31,375 nt of DNA from JBNJEM01 sp051745935 (GCA_051745935.1 JBNJEM010000012.1:1-31375); one strand, 5' to 3'. Numbered from the stretch's first letter, positions 8,316 to 17,205 are shown. Program-made: numbers and translations. Notes: generated by a model from the letters alone, not told the origin.

Positions 8316-8770
8316 AAATCCTGTTCCTGTGTACCGGAAACTCCTGCCGCAGCCAGATGGCGGAGGGATGGACTCGGCATCTCAAAGCCGGCCAGATTGA
8401 AGCCTACTCGGCTGGGATCGAGCCCCACGGATTGAATCCGGACGCCGCGCGGGTCATGGCGGAGGTCGGCGTGGACATCACCGGCCAACACTCGAAGCAC
8501 GTCGGCGAACTGGAAGCGATCGAGTTTGATTATGTGGTGACGGTTTGCGACCACGCGAGCGAATCTTGCCCGGTGTTTCCGGGCGGCGCCAAGGTGGTGC
8601 ACGTGGGATTCGACGATCCGCCGCGTCTGGCGGCCGGCGCGGCGACGGAACAGGAGCGGCTCGCGCCCTATCGGCGAGTGCGCGAGGAAATTGCTGGATT
8701 CGTAAGAGGGCTTCCAGACACCTTGTTTGGGGGCACCTTGTTTGGGGAGACGGGCGTTAGGAGACCATGA
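8309..8770 (+). CDS. arsC: Arsenate reductase, thioredoxin-coupled (low-molecular-weight phosphatase fold)
   Basis: 153 aa from the ATG at 8309; an in-frame GTG at 8291 would add six residues, but the family begins with the KILFLC strand. The P-loop CTGNSCRS runs from Cys8 to Ser15, and the redox pair Cys80 and Cys87 (VTVCDHASESC) keeps the seven-residue spacing of the Staphylococcus-type enzyme. It reduces arsenate to arsenite with electrons from thioredoxin. It overlaps the end of the arsR remnant and precedes acr3. Near the C-terminus a 15-bp tandem duplication (8719-8748) gives the repeated TLFGG/TLFGE, probably harmless. All catalytic residues are intact. Confidence 0.93.
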   Translation: MLKILFLCTGNSCRSQMAEGWTRHLKAGQIEAYSAGIEPHGLNPDAARVMAEVGVDITGQHSKHVGELEAIEFDYVVTVCDHASESCPVFPGGAKVVHVGFDDPPRLAAGAATEQERLAPYRRVREEIAGFVRGLPDTLFGGTLFGETGVRRP

Positions 8771-9119
8771 ATGCCCACCTGCGGATCGAGGCCGGGATTC
8801 TCGGGCTCGCGACGAAGGCACGGATGCCGAAAGCAAAGACGATCGCACCGTGACGTCCAGGATCGGGACCTGCCGTGAAAAGGTCGCTGGGTTTGCCGGT
8901 GGTCTGAGGGATTTGCGACGGGTTGACGCCTATCAAGGGATCGACCCGAACGGCACAAGCATCGTTTTGCGGACGGCAGGCAACTCGCTTAACGGCTGTC
9001 GTGCCGCCCGCGCGGCCCTCTTGCTCACTTCGCCAAGCAGCGGCACATTTCACGCGACATGACGCGGCCGCCGCAATGGCTGGTTCAATCCCTGTTTTGC
9101 GAGGAGAAAACAACACCCC
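8771..9119. other. 349-bp arsC-acr3 spacer without a convincing gene
   Basis: Only short broken frames in both directions. Unusually long for an arsC-acr3 gap; a gene may have been lost here. GAGGAG at the right end is the acr3 ribosome-binding region. Confidence 0.4.
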
Positions 9120-10271
9120 ATGGCAACCGACCTTCCTACCAAGCAACTGAACGTTTTCGAGAAGTACCTGAGTCTTTGGGTGGCCCTTTGTATTCTGGCT
9201 GGAATCGCCTTGGGCAAGATCGCGCCCGGCGTGGCCCAGACGCTCGACGGCATGGCGATTTACGTGAACGGCGCGCCAGTCGTGTCGATCCCCATTGCCA
9301 TCGCCCTGTTTTTCATGATGTATCCCATCATGGTGAAGATCGACTTCGACGAGGTGTTGCGGGCGGGCAAGAATCCGAAGCCTGTTCTGTTGACGCTCAT
9401 TGTCAACTGGGGCATCAAGCCATTCACGATGTTCGCCATCGCCACGTTCTTTTTGGGCTACCTGTTCCGCGACATGCTACCCGGAACCGAGGTTCTCAAG
9501 GACGGCACCAAGGTGGAGCTATGGCGTTCGTACGTTTCCGGGGCGATCCTGCTGGGAATCGCACCCTGCACGGCCATGGTGCTCATGTGGGGATACCTTT
9601 CCCGGGGCAACCAGGGTCACACCCTCGTCATGGTCGCCATCAACTCGCTGACCATGCTGGTTTTGTACGGCCTTCTGGGTGGTTGGCTGCTGGGCGTTAA
9701 CGAAATGCCGGTGCCCTGGGAGGCGCTGCTGCTGTCGATCGGCATTTACGTGGCGCTGCCCCTGGTGGCGGGCTATTTTTCGCGCAAGTGGATTATTCGT
9801 ACCCTGGGAATGCCGTGGTTCGAGACGAAGTTCCTCCACGTGCTCACGCCCGTGTCGATCATCGCCCTGCTGGCCACGCTGGTGCTGCTGTTCAGCTTCA
9901 AGGGCGAGACGATCGTCTCCAACCCGCTAACGATCCTTTGGATCGCCATTCCGCTGTTCATCCAGACGGTGCTGGTTTTCACGCTCACCTATCTGCTGGC
10001 GAAGCTGCTTCGGTTCACCTACGAGGACGCCGCCCCCTCGGCCATGATTGGCGCGTCGAACCATTTCGAGGTGGCGATTGCCACGGCGACGATGCTCTAC
10101 GGTCTATCCAGCGGTGCCGCGCTGGCCACGGTGGTGGGCGTACTCATCGAGGTGCCGGTGATGTTGATGCTGGTGAAGGTCTGTCTGCGTACCGAGTCGT
10201 GGTTCCCGCACGCGGCAGCCAAAGTCGAGCCGGTTCAGCCGCTCGCCGTGGATTTGGAATCGAATGTGTAA
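9120..10271 (+). CDS. acr3: Arsenite efflux permease ACR3
   Basis: 383 aa with ten hydrophobic segments, the normal length for ACR3 (bile acid/arsenite transporter superfamily). The hallmark GIAPCTAMVLMWGYLSRG carries the essential cysteine (Cys150), and GASNHFEVAIATA supplies the conserved glutamate near the end. It exports As(III) produced by ArsC using the proton-motive force. The ATG at 9120 follows AGGAG at a rather long 12-nt spacing. Last gene of this ars unit. Confidence 0.95.
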   Translation: MATDLPTKQLNVFEKYLSLWVALCILAGIALGKIAPGVAQTLDGMAIYVNGAPVVSIPIAIALFFMMYPIMVKIDFDEVLRAGKNPKPVLLTLIVNWGIKPFTMFAIATFFLGYLFRDMLPGTEVLKDGTKVELWRSYVSGAILLGIAPCTAMVLMWGYLSRGNQGHTLVMVAINSLTMLVLYGLLGGWLLGVNEMPVPWEALLLSIGIYVALPLVAGYFSRKWIIRTLGMPWFETKFLHVLTPVSIIALLATLVLLFSFKGETIVSNPLTILWIAIPLFIQTVLVFTLTYLLAKLLRFTYEDAAPSAMIGASNHFEVAIATATMLYGLSSGAALATVVGVLIEVPVMLMLVKVCLRTESWFPHAAAKVEPVQPLAVDLESNV

Positions 10272-10761
10272 CGGATCTTCCAGTAGATTCTGATAAGAGA
10301 ATGGCCCTTGAATGGTGTCTTCCGCCCGAGTTTTATGCAACTTCGGGGTAAAGTGCTCGGTTGTGCCGCTCGGATGAGTGCCCGTCCCTCGTTCCAAGTC
10401 CACCCGGCCGCTTGCGTCCTCCTCGAACCACCAAGGCATCGCCAGCGATCCGCTCGGTCATCGAGTGAGCCCGAGTCACGATCCAGTCCATTCGCCTTCA
10501 AGATCCAACGGGACCGCCCCAAACACTTCATATTTCAGGCGGTTGATTTTTTCCGGGTGGAAAGCTGCCCGACGCAAGCCGTCCTCCCGTTGGTCGGACT
10601 CGCGGCGGACAAAGTCATCCGCGACCGGTATATAATGGGCGATTACACTCTGAAGACAATTGCATCCTACGAGCGATTGTGGCATTGGCCGAAGTGCCGA
10701 GTCGGTCGGGTGCTCGCATCAAGTTGCTGCCGTCCAGCAGCTTCTTCAGGTTGGCATCGAT
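10272..10761. other. 490-bp intergenic stretch holding element E copy 4
   Basis: No gene is supported on either strand. The only recognisable item is element E at 10531-10630. Confidence 0.45.
10531..10630 (+). repeat. Element E, copy 4
   Basis: 100 bp, TATTTCAGGCGG to CGACCGGTA. The right flank is TA; the left flank is CA, so one TA of the duplication has mutated. Confidence 0.85.
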
Positions 10762-11535
10762 CTACGGCAACTCTAATAGCGAAACGAGGAATTCCTGGAT
10801 TGCTCTGATGCGAGAACGCTTCAATGTCTCGCCGTTCACCCATCGGTTGTCTTGAATTGAGACCTGAATAGCCTTGCCTGGTCGGAGAACACTTGCGATA
10901 GAACCAACGATCGCCTTGTTGCGACCGGCAGGTTTGTTGAAATCGGCACGGTCGTGCGGATCGAGCGTCGGGTCGTCAACGGCATTGGCAATGTGTGTTT
11001 TCGCGCTGGCCAGCAGATTCGGGTAAGTTAGTGACGCACACTCCAGCAACAGATCTTCAAGAGTACCTGTTGATGTATTGTCCGGGAGAACGAATGCGCC
11101 AAATCGCGGAGCCCCGCTCGCAACCGTTCCCAAATCCTCAGGTAGCATGAAGCCCCGCGAGTCAAGTTCTCCACGGATAGCGTCATAACGATCCGCAGGG
11201 CTCCGTTGGGTATCGGAATCAAGTATGAGTCCGATCCCTGTGATACTGTCGACGTCAATTAATGCACAATTCTCCTCCACCGTGTGCACGATTCGCGTAT
11301 CCCCGATCGCACCGTGGATGGCAATCGAATGGGAATCGTTCTGCAAAAACAAGGGCACCGGTACCCGCTTCAGCAGGTCTCCCTTCGGTGGATACGTGCG
11401 AGGAATAAGATCCTCCCAGAATCGATCGAGTCTGGATTCGCTTTTGACACGGTGGAGGTTCCATCGCCTTAACAGTCTTGCCGCAAACTCGATGTCGTGA
11501 GGTCCTTCCACGATAATGTATCCGTATTTCGGCAC
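10762..11535 (-). CDS. DUF3226-like TOPRIM-fold protein
   Basis: 257 aa starting at GTG 11535 after GAGGTG. The N-terminus (YGYIIVEGPHDIEF) has the Glu-Gly of a TOPRIM first strand, and GIGLILDSDTQRSPADRYD gives the Asp-x-Asp motif, as in DUF3226/DUF4435-type proteins related to the OLD nuclease C-terminal domain. Such proteins are often paired with an AAA ATPase in defence loci, but none is next to it here. Both flanks are non-coding or unrelated. Possible nuclease-like or phage-defence role; unproven. Confidence 0.65.
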   Translation of the reverse strand: MPKYGYIIVEGPHDIEFAARLLRRWNLHRVKSESRLDRFWEDLIPRTYPPKGDLLKRVPVPLFLQNDSHSIAIHGAIGDTRIVHTVEENCALIDVDSITGIGLILDSDTQRSPADRYDAIRGELDSRGFMLPEDLGTVASGAPRFGAFVLPDNTSTGTLEDLLLECASLTYPNLLASAKTHIANAVDDPTLDPHDRADFNKPAGRNKAIVGSIASVLRPGKAIQVSIQDNRWVNGETLKRSRIRAIQEFLVSLLELP

Positions 11536-11685
11536 AGCTCACCTCACATCCAATCCACGTTCATACCGAAGGCGATGGAGCGACTTTTGCAAGCCCCCTG
11601 GCAATCGGGTACCGTGGATTCATGGAAGCTCCCCCTGAGTTGCCTTCCGCGCAACTCCCACCCGTTATTGCGAAAGGACGAGACC

Positions 11686-12396
11686 ATGGACACGCAACGT
11701 GTCACCCGGCGGCGGTTTGTCGCCGCCACTTCCATTGGGTCGCTTGCCGCCGTGGCCGGGCCAGCCGCTCCGGCGCGGGCTCGTACGAGTCAGGCTGCCA
11801 CCAAGCTGGCGGTGCGGGGCGGCACGCCGGTGCGAACCGAGGGATTCCCCGGATGGCCCGTTTGGGACCGGCAGCGCGACGAGGAGCAGGTTCTGGCCTC
11901 GCTCCGCAGCGGCGTCTGGTCACGGTCGAGGATCGTGGCCGACTTCGAGGAGAAGTACGCCGATCTGATCGGCACGCGACGCTGCCTGGCCACCACGCAC
12001 GGCACCACCGCCCTGATTACCGCGCTCGACGCGCTCGACATCGGTGTGGGCGACGAGGTGCTCGTCGGCCCGTACACGTTCGTCGCGTCGATCAGCGTCA
12101 TCTTCCTGGCCGGGGCCCTGCCCATCATGGTCGATACCAACCGCGATACCTTCCTGGTGAACCCGCGAAGAATGGAGGAGAAGATCACGCCGAACACCCG
12201 GGCGATTCTGCCGGTTCACATCTACGGGCTTCCGGCCGACATGGACCGGATCAACGCGATTGCCGGGAAGCACGACCTGGTGGTGTTGGAGGACGCGTGC
12301 CAGGCGTGGCTGGCCGAATATCGCGGCAGGAAGAAAGAATCGCCGCGGGCAATGCGCGGATGCGCGTGCTCGGCCACCGCTACAGATCGGCGTTGA
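11686..12396 (+). pseudogene. DegT/DnrJ/EryC1-type aminotransferase, truncated
   Basis: The ATG at 11686 (after AAAGGA) opens a twin-arginine signal (TRRRFVAAT) and then a DegT-family N-terminal half: RGGTPVRTEGFPGWPVW, ATTHGTTALITALDAL, DEVLVGPYTFVASI, RAILPVHIYGLPADMD and VVLEDACQAWLAEY. The frame leaves the family after YRGRK and stops at 12396, about 236 aa against roughly 400-430. The Lys that binds pyridoxal phosphate lies beyond the break. The truncated end abuts and overlaps the 3' end of the opposing DUF1559 gene, so a deletion or rearrangement joined them. Confidence 0.8.
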
Positions 12397-13408
12397 CCAC
12401 TTCGCCACCCTGCCTTGTCCCCAAGGCACGCCAGACGGAAAGATCGATCGTCTCGCTCACGGAACCCACGGAACCGTCCATGAGACAGGCGTTGACGACG
12501 CCCGGGTGATAGCTTCTGGAAGTCACTGCGGCGTAGGTAGGCTGGGTCGTGCTCTTGCCCTCCTGCAGCGAGTTGTAATCGACGTCGTACGTCCTTCCGT
12601 CCGAATGCACATACTTCACGAACGTGTTCGGCGTGAACACGGTCGTGATGCCGCTGTGGTGAACGCGGCCGTCGCACCATTCGGTGTGTCCCGTGTTGTC
12701 GTTCGTCGCCGGCCCCAGCTTGAACTGAGCGCCGCTTGCAAGACCGGCGACGTCGGCTGGGGAAGCCGGAATGGTCGGACCGGGATCCGGCGTGTTTCGG
12801 AAGTAAGGCGTGAACGCCTTCACCTCGGCCGCGGCCAACGTGTTGCTCAGCCCATCCCGGATATGCGCCGGTCTCGTTCGGCTGTTGACGAAGAACGCGC
12901 CGTCGCCGCCGCGCCGCGTCGCCGGGTTGTAAACCAGCCACGTCCCGAAATTGAACCCGTACGTCTGCGGATAGATGTACGGCTCACCGTTCTTCATCCG
13001 CACCGTGTCGTTGGGGTCGCTGGGACAAACATACGTTGGAACCCTGGTTTGAGGAACGCCCGTGGCAAGTTGGGCGTCCCAGGCCACGTCAAGGCGAACG
13101 TGATCGTAGGCGTTCGACTGTTCGAGATAAGGCAGAAGACGCCCATGGATCGACCAGGAACCGTTGTTGCCGTCGAGCACGGTGCCCGGGCGAATGCAGA
13201 AGCTGGGCGGAAACTGCCTGTTGGCGCTCAGGTAGTTGTGGAGCGCCAGACCGATCTGCTTCAGGTTGTTCTTGCACGAACTCCGCCGAGCCGCCTCCCG
13301 GGCCGCCTGCACGGCCGGAAGCAGCAGGGCGATTAAAATCCCGATGATCGCGATCACGACCAGCAACTCGACCAAGGTGAATCCTGCCTGCCTCGTTCCC
13401 TTCCGCAT
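12380..13408 (-). CDS. DUF1559 prepilin-like protein (type II secretion G-like N-terminus)
   Basis: 342 aa from the ATG at 13408, preceded by GGAGAC. The N-terminus RKGTRQAGFTLVELLVVIAI is a class III prepilin signal, cut between Gly and Phe by prepilin peptidase. It is followed by LLPAVQAAREAARRSSCKNN and NLKQIGLALHNY, the DUF1559 signature that planctomycetes carry in dozens of copies. The C-terminal half has the usual YHPGVVNACLMDGSV. Probably surface- or periplasm-exposed; function not known. Confidence 0.9.
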   Translation of the reverse strand: MRKGTRQAGFTLVELLVVIAIIGILIALLLPAVQAAREAARRSSCKNNLKQIGLALHNYLSANRQFPPSFCIRPGTVLDGNNGSWSIHGRLLPYLEQSNAYDHVRLDVAWDAQLATGVPQTRVPTYVCPSDPNDTVRMKNGEPYIYPQTYGFNFGTWLVYNPATRRGGDGAFFVNSRTRPAHIRDGLSNTLAAAEVKAFTPYFRNTPDPGPTIPASPADVAGLASGAQFKLGPATNDNTGHTEWCDGRVHHSGITTVFTPNTFVKYVHSDGRTYDVDYNSLQEGKSTTQPTYAAVTSRSYHPGVVNACLMDGSVGSVSETIDLSVWRALGTRQGGEVVNADL

Positions 13409-13450
13409 TACCTGTCTCCCAAGTGTCAAGATCACGAGAAACCGCTCCGT

Positions 13451-14971
13451 GTGGGGTGGTGGCAAACGGCGCGCCGGGCCGTCTTTCTCGTCGCGATTTC
13501 ATGTCCCCGCGCGACAAAAGCCGCCGTGACCTACCCATCTTCGGCTCTTCGGACTATAGTTGCAGAAAGAGGGCTTCACCATGCCCCGAACCGCCCCTGT
13601 CAGCTTTTTCGACACGCGTGTCGGTTTATCCGACATCGCCCTGTTGCTTCCCATGCGCTATCCGATTCGGTTCCAACTCATGTTCGCCACGCTCCCCCGG
13701 ACGCCATCGTACTCGACGTCCGCCTCCCGGGCATCGACGGCCTGGAGGCGATGCAGCGTTTTCGCCAGGTACTCGGTTCCGTGCCCATTGTCGTGATCAC
13801 CGCCTATGGTGACCTCTCGACCGCCGTCGCCGCCGTGCGGAACGGGGCCTTCGATTACGTCACTAAGCCCTTCGACCTGCGAACAGCGGAGCACACGATC
13901 CGGCGCGCGCTGGCGGCCGGCGAAGTCGAAGCCGAGGGTCCGCCGGTTTCCCAGTCGGACGCCCACGCGCGGATCCTTGGCAGTTCGGACGCCATGCAGG
14001 AGGTTTTCAAACGGATCGCCCTCGTCGCCGCCGCAGAGACCTGCGTTCACATTCGCGGTGAAAGCGGAACCGGCAAGGAGATGGCGGCCCGGGCGATCCA
14101 CCGCCACAGCCGCCGCGCCGAGGGGCTTTTCGTCGCGATCAATCTCGCTTCGCTGAGCTCGTCCCTGGTCGAAAGCGAGTTGTTCGGACACGCGCGCGGC
14201 GCCTTCACCGGCGCGGAACACGCCCGCCGCGGGTTGCTCGCCCAGGCGGACGGGGGCGTCGTCTTTCTCGACGAAGTGGCCGACATCCCCATGCCGCTCC
14301 AGATCAAGCTGCTTCGAACGCTCGAACAAGGCGAGGTTCTCCCCGTCGGCTCGAACCAGCCCGTGCACTCCGATTTCCGCGTGATCTCGGCCACCCACCA
14401 GAACCTTCCGGAGCTGGTTTCCCGCAGCCGGTTTCGCCACGACCTGTACTTCCGCCTCGGGGCCTTCGAAATCGAGATGCCGCCCCTTCGCGACCGCCAA
14501 GACGACGTCCGCGTGTTGGCCGAGCACTTCCTTGCCCAGGTAGCGGCCGATTCCGGACACGCTCCGCCCACGCTGTCGGCGGCCGCGATCGAACAACTGC
14601 AGCGCATGCCCTGGTACGGCAACGTCCGCGAGTTGCGCAACTCGGTCGAACACGCGGTCGTGCTCGCTCGAAGCGGCGCCATCATGGCCGAGCACCTGCC
14701 GCCACCCGCTCCGGCCTCCATGACGGCCGCTTCGATCCAAAGCGACGCGCTGCCGCGATTGATTCGACAATGGACCGAAACCCAGCTCGAAACCCGGAAC
14801 GTCGACGATCTTTACGAGCGTCTGCTTCGAATCGTCGAGCCGCCCCTGCTCAAGGCCGCCATGGCCCGCTTCCGCGGGCAGTGCGCCACCGCCGCCCGCC
14901 ATCTGGGCCTGCACCGCACCACCCTCCGAAAGAAACTGGAACAGCACGGGATCGACAAGACAGGTCGTTGA
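13451..14971 (+). CDS. NtrC-family sigma54 response regulator, receiver N-terminus missing
   Basis: The frame is open from GTG 13451, but recognisable protein begins only near 13692 with PDAIVLDVRLPGIDG (phospho-acceptor Asp in VLD), then VVITAYGD and FDYVTKPFD. The first third of the receiver, with its acidic pocket, is absent from all three frames upstream. The AAA+ domain is complete: Walker A GESGTGKE, the sigma54-contacting GAFTGA, Walker B VVFLDE, and an arginine-finger region. The C-terminus has a Fis-type helix-turn-helix (ATAARHLGLHRTTLRKKL). Without the acidic pocket phosphorylation control should fail, so it is either a 5'-truncated pseudogene or a constitutively acting regulator. 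No SD supports the start. Confidence 0.75.
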   Translation: MGWWQTARRAVFLVAISCPRATKAAVTYPSSALRTIVAERGLHHAPNRPCQLFRHACRFIRHRPVASHALSDSVPTHVRHAPPDAIVLDVRLPGIDGLEAMQRFRQVLGSVPIVVITAYGDLSTAVAAVRNGAFDYVTKPFDLRTAEHTIRRALAAGEVEAEGPPVSQSDAHARILGSSDAMQEVFKRIALVAAAETCVHIRGESGTGKEMAARAIHRHSRRAEGLFVAINLASLSSSLVESELFGHARGAFTGAEHARRGLLAQADGGVVFLDEVADIPMPLQIKLLRTLEQGEVLPVGSNQPVHSDFRVISATHQNLPELVSRSRFRHDLYFRLGAFEIEMPPLRDRQDDVRVLAEHFLAQVAADSGHAPPTLSAAAIEQLQRMPWYGNVRELRNSVEHAVVLARSGAIMAEHLPPPAPASMTAASIQSDALPRLIRQWTETQLETRNVDDLYERLLRIVEPPLLKAAMARFRGQCATAARHLGLHRTTLRKKLEQHGIDKTGR

Positions 14972-15071
14972 AACGCGAGAGTTCGTCGAGTTGGATAACG
15001 GGACCGATGGCACTATCCGGCTTCCAGACTTCTACTTCGTTCAGGTCAAGTCGCGACTTCGATTCCACGTA

Positions 15072-15171
15072 TACCGCTCGCGGATGACTTTGTACGCCGC
15101 GAGTCCGACCAAGGGGAGGACGCCTTGCGTCGGGCAGCTTTCCACCCGGAAAAACCCAACCGCCTGAAATA
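15072..15171 (-). repeat. Element E, copy 5 (inverted)
   Basis: Reverse complement of E (TACCG... to ...CGCCTGAAATA), TA at 15070-15071 on the left and CA on the right. It sits in the gap between the NtrC-like gene and the group II intron remnant. Confidence 0.85.
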
Positions 15172-15245
15172 CACTCCGACCGGAGTCGACCGATCCGGGG
15201 GTCAACGATCAGCCAGCCTTGAGCGCGTCTCCAGCAGACGCTTTG

Positions 15246-15766
15246 ATGGAGCCGATTGTCGACGTGGACAACTTCCAGCGAGCTTGGCGCCCGGTCCGAC
15301 GGAACCGGGGTGCTCCCGGCCCGGACGGCATGACGATCAAGCAGTTTGACCGAACTTAGTCGCTACCTGCGAGGTTGGATAGGCTACTTCGTCCTGGCAC
15401 GCCAGTTCGACGAGTTTTTCGACGAATTTGTGGAGCTGGACGGTTGGATTCGCCGTCGGGTTCGGATGTGTTACTGGAAACAGTGGCGTTATCCCCGCAC
15501 GAAGGTCCGCCACCTGGCGCACCTGGGTGTGGATCTTGAGATGGCCATCAAGCACGCGATCAGTCGCAAACGCTACTGGCGGATGTCTCGGACGTCTGCC
15601 ATGCGCTACGCGACGGGCGAACAAGTGGCTGGAGCAACAAGGGCTTCTCTCGCTCAAGCAGCTCTGGGGGCAGCTTGCTCCTCTTCGTGGAACCGCCTAG
15701 TGCGGCCCCGCTTGCTAGGTGGTGTGGGGGCTGGGCGGGGCAACCCGCCCGGCTACCCGATTTCGT
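15246..15766 (+). pseudogene. Group II intron remnant: collapsed reverse transcriptase/maturase plus 3' RNA end
   Basis: ATG at 15246 reads MEPIVDVDNFQRAWRPVR and NRGAPGPDGMTI, the start of a group II intron reverse transcriptase, ending at a stop near 15357. From about 15349, in another frame, comes the maturase C-terminus (LSRYLRGWIGYF, LDGWIRRRVRMCYWKQW, RTKVRHLAHLGV); a further frame change leads to KWLEQQGLLSLKQLWGQL, ending 15700. The catalytic core with YADD is deleted. The following GGTGGTGTGGGGGC and the GGGCGGG-GCAA-CCCGCCC hairpin (15733-15750) look like the intron 3' end, before TACCCGATT. Confidence 0.8.
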
Positions 15767-15771
15767 CCTTG

Positions 15772-16161
15772 TCACGCTTCGACATCAGCCCCACGCTCGA
15801 CAACCCATTTAGTAAACGAACTCCGTCTAAGTACGCTGGCCGCGAGTTGTAAGATAACGGACTCGGAATCATCTACATCAGCATTCAGTTCGAATCCATT
15901 CATCACGAGAAACGTCTCCATTGCCGCGTGTCCGATTCGTTTTTTGCCGTCGACGAAGGGATGATTCATCACCAATGAGAAGCACAATGCTGCCCCTTTT
16001 TCCGCAAGTGTCGGATACAGTTCTGTGCCACCAAAAGACATCTTCGGCTGAGCAAGCGCCGATTCAGCCAACCCTAGATCGCGGATTCCATCGGATCCAC
16101 CTCATTGCTCGATGATCCGATGGTGCAGTTCGATGAGTTCCGCGAGCGTCAGATATCGCAT
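15772..16161 (-). pseudogene. doc: Doc-type (Fic fold) toxin with an in-frame TGA
   Basis: The ATG at 16161 overlaps the antitoxin stop (TGATG). It reads MRYLTLAELIELHHRIIEQ, then TGA at 16104-16102, then GGSDGIRDLGLAESALAQP without any frame change to the stop at 15772. The Fic/Doc catalytic motif HPFVDGKKR is intact, as is the C-terminus. Doc phosphorylates EF-Tu. The TGA replaces a residue (Ser or Thr expected) just before the conserved GGSxGIRDLG, one substitution from TCA. An internal start could make only an N-terminally short protein. Most likely a nonsense-inactivated toxin. Confidence 0.8.
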
Positions 16162-16355
16162 CAAGCCAATCGCTTGTATAGCTCCCCATTCTTCTCGAGC
16201 ACACGTGCGGCCGCGCGCTCGAAATCGCTATCCGGTTTTCCGAGCAGGTCACTGATTGCGGCCTTGGCAAGGTCGTTTACGGAGACGTTGAGTCGACGAG
16301 CAACCTCCTGCAGTCGCCGCGCCTGCTGTTCATCGAGTTCCAGGTTTAGGGTCAT
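16161..16355 (-). CDS. Small antitoxin paired with the Doc-type toxin
   Basis: 64 aa from ATG 16355 (MTLNLELDEQQARRLQEVAR); an ATG at 16373 would add six residues. An AGGA lies 12 bases before the chosen start. A beta strand followed by helices (RLNVSVNDLAKAAISDLL) suggests a ribbon-helix-helix DNA-binding fold, and the tail (FERAAARVLEKNGELYKRLA) is the expected toxin-binding segment. Its stop overlaps the toxin ATG as TGATG, the coupled order antitoxin then toxin. It should bind its own promoter. With the toxin broken it may be an orphan. Confidence 0.75.
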   Translation of the reverse strand: MTLNLELDEQQARRLQEVARRLNVSVNDLAKAAISDLLGKPDSDFERAAARVLEKNGELYKRLA

Positions 16356-16473
16356 TTCGTATCGAGTCCTCATTTGAAGGACGAACGTCACGATTCAGGG
16401 GGCGGCGGGCGAGAACCGTCACTTCCAGGACCGACCTGATCCGCCGCTCCGCTGAAATCGATGGTTCTGCCGT

Positions 16474-16698
16474 CTACGCTGTCCGTCGCGCGTGGAGCAG
16501 TTCGCCAGCTTCAATTGGCCGAACATCGTCAGCATCAACGGTGACAAGAGCCACCGTCCGTCCGCCGCCGTCTACAAACTCGACCTCGTATCCGCGACCA
16601 TCTTTGTAAACATGGACCACGGTTCCTACGTCTCCACGATTCAGTTTGTCGTGTGGCGGGTCGCAGTCCAATACCACAAGAGAATGTTCAGCAATCAT
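16474..16698 (-). CDS. DUF4926 domain protein
   Basis: 74 aa: NRGDVGTVVHVYKDGRGYEV and EFVDGGGRTVALVTV are the DUF4926 signature, a small SH3-like beta barrel. ATG 16698 overlaps the stop of the DUF6883 gene by ATGA, so the two are translationally coupled. The function of DUF4926 is unknown; it recurs as the small second gene of two-gene cassettes in planctomycetes and cyanobacteria. Confidence 0.8.
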   Translation of the reverse strand: MIAEHSLVVLDCDPPHDKLNRGDVGTVVHVYKDGRGYEVEFVDGGGRTVALVTVDADDVRPIEAGELLHARRTA

Positions 16699-17039
16699 TT
16701 GTCTTCATCCGGGTACACAGTCACAAGTCGAGGTGGATCGTCGTCTTCCACGATCCAAACCGTCAGTACACTTCCGGGCCGGTGGTTCGGGCGACCAACC
16801 GATCCGCTTGCCTTGTGTTTTATACCGAATTGCGTCGTTTCGGTATCGAATTCGTCACGTTCACGTTCACGTGCAATGGCCATCAGGTCGTCCACCAACA
16901 GTTGCCACTGGTCGCGACTGTAACCAAGCGAATGAAACCAGATTGCCTTCGAGCCGCCATCAGCATGTTCAAGGTTCAGCAAATAATCGCGGACCTTCTC
17001 GGGGGCGATTACAGCTCGTCTTGCGTCAGGAATAGGCAT
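16695..17039 (-). CDS. DUF6883 domain protein
   Basis: 114 aa beginning MPIPDARRAVIAPEKVRDYL and LNLEHADGGSKAIWFHSLGY, with a C-terminal strand WIVEDDDPPRLVTVYP, the DUF6883 pattern. First gene of a coupled pair with DUF4926. Size, pairing and position among TA modules suggest a TA-like or defence-linked role, but no activity is known to me. No convincing SD upstream of the ATG at 17039. Confidence 0.78.
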   Translation of the reverse strand: MPIPDARRAVIAPEKVRDYLLNLEHADGGSKAIWFHSLGYSRDQWQLLVDDLMAIARERERDEFDTETTQFGIKHKASGSVGRPNHRPGSVLTVWIVEDDDPPRLVTVYPDEDK

Positions 17040-17205
17040 CTGTATTCGGCCGAACGACTGAGTTAACGCGGCGGCGGACCATCAGCAACCCATCTGAACA
17101 ACCAGACACATTTCCAATCGTTTAACGCTTGACGTGCCGGAAATGTAGCCGCTGCCGTTCAACGGCTGGTTACCTGCGTTTGCGGTGCCCGAGACGTAGC
17201 AATTA

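Noticed and set aside
13658..15013. A 451-codon open frame on the minus strand
   Set aside because: It is antisense to the well-supported NtrC-family regulator and reads as a low-complexity shadow of GC-rich codons.
17070..17190. Possible second attC site downstream of the 90-aa gene
   Set aside because: GTTAAAC and small stems are present on the minus strand, but the two arms do not pair as required.
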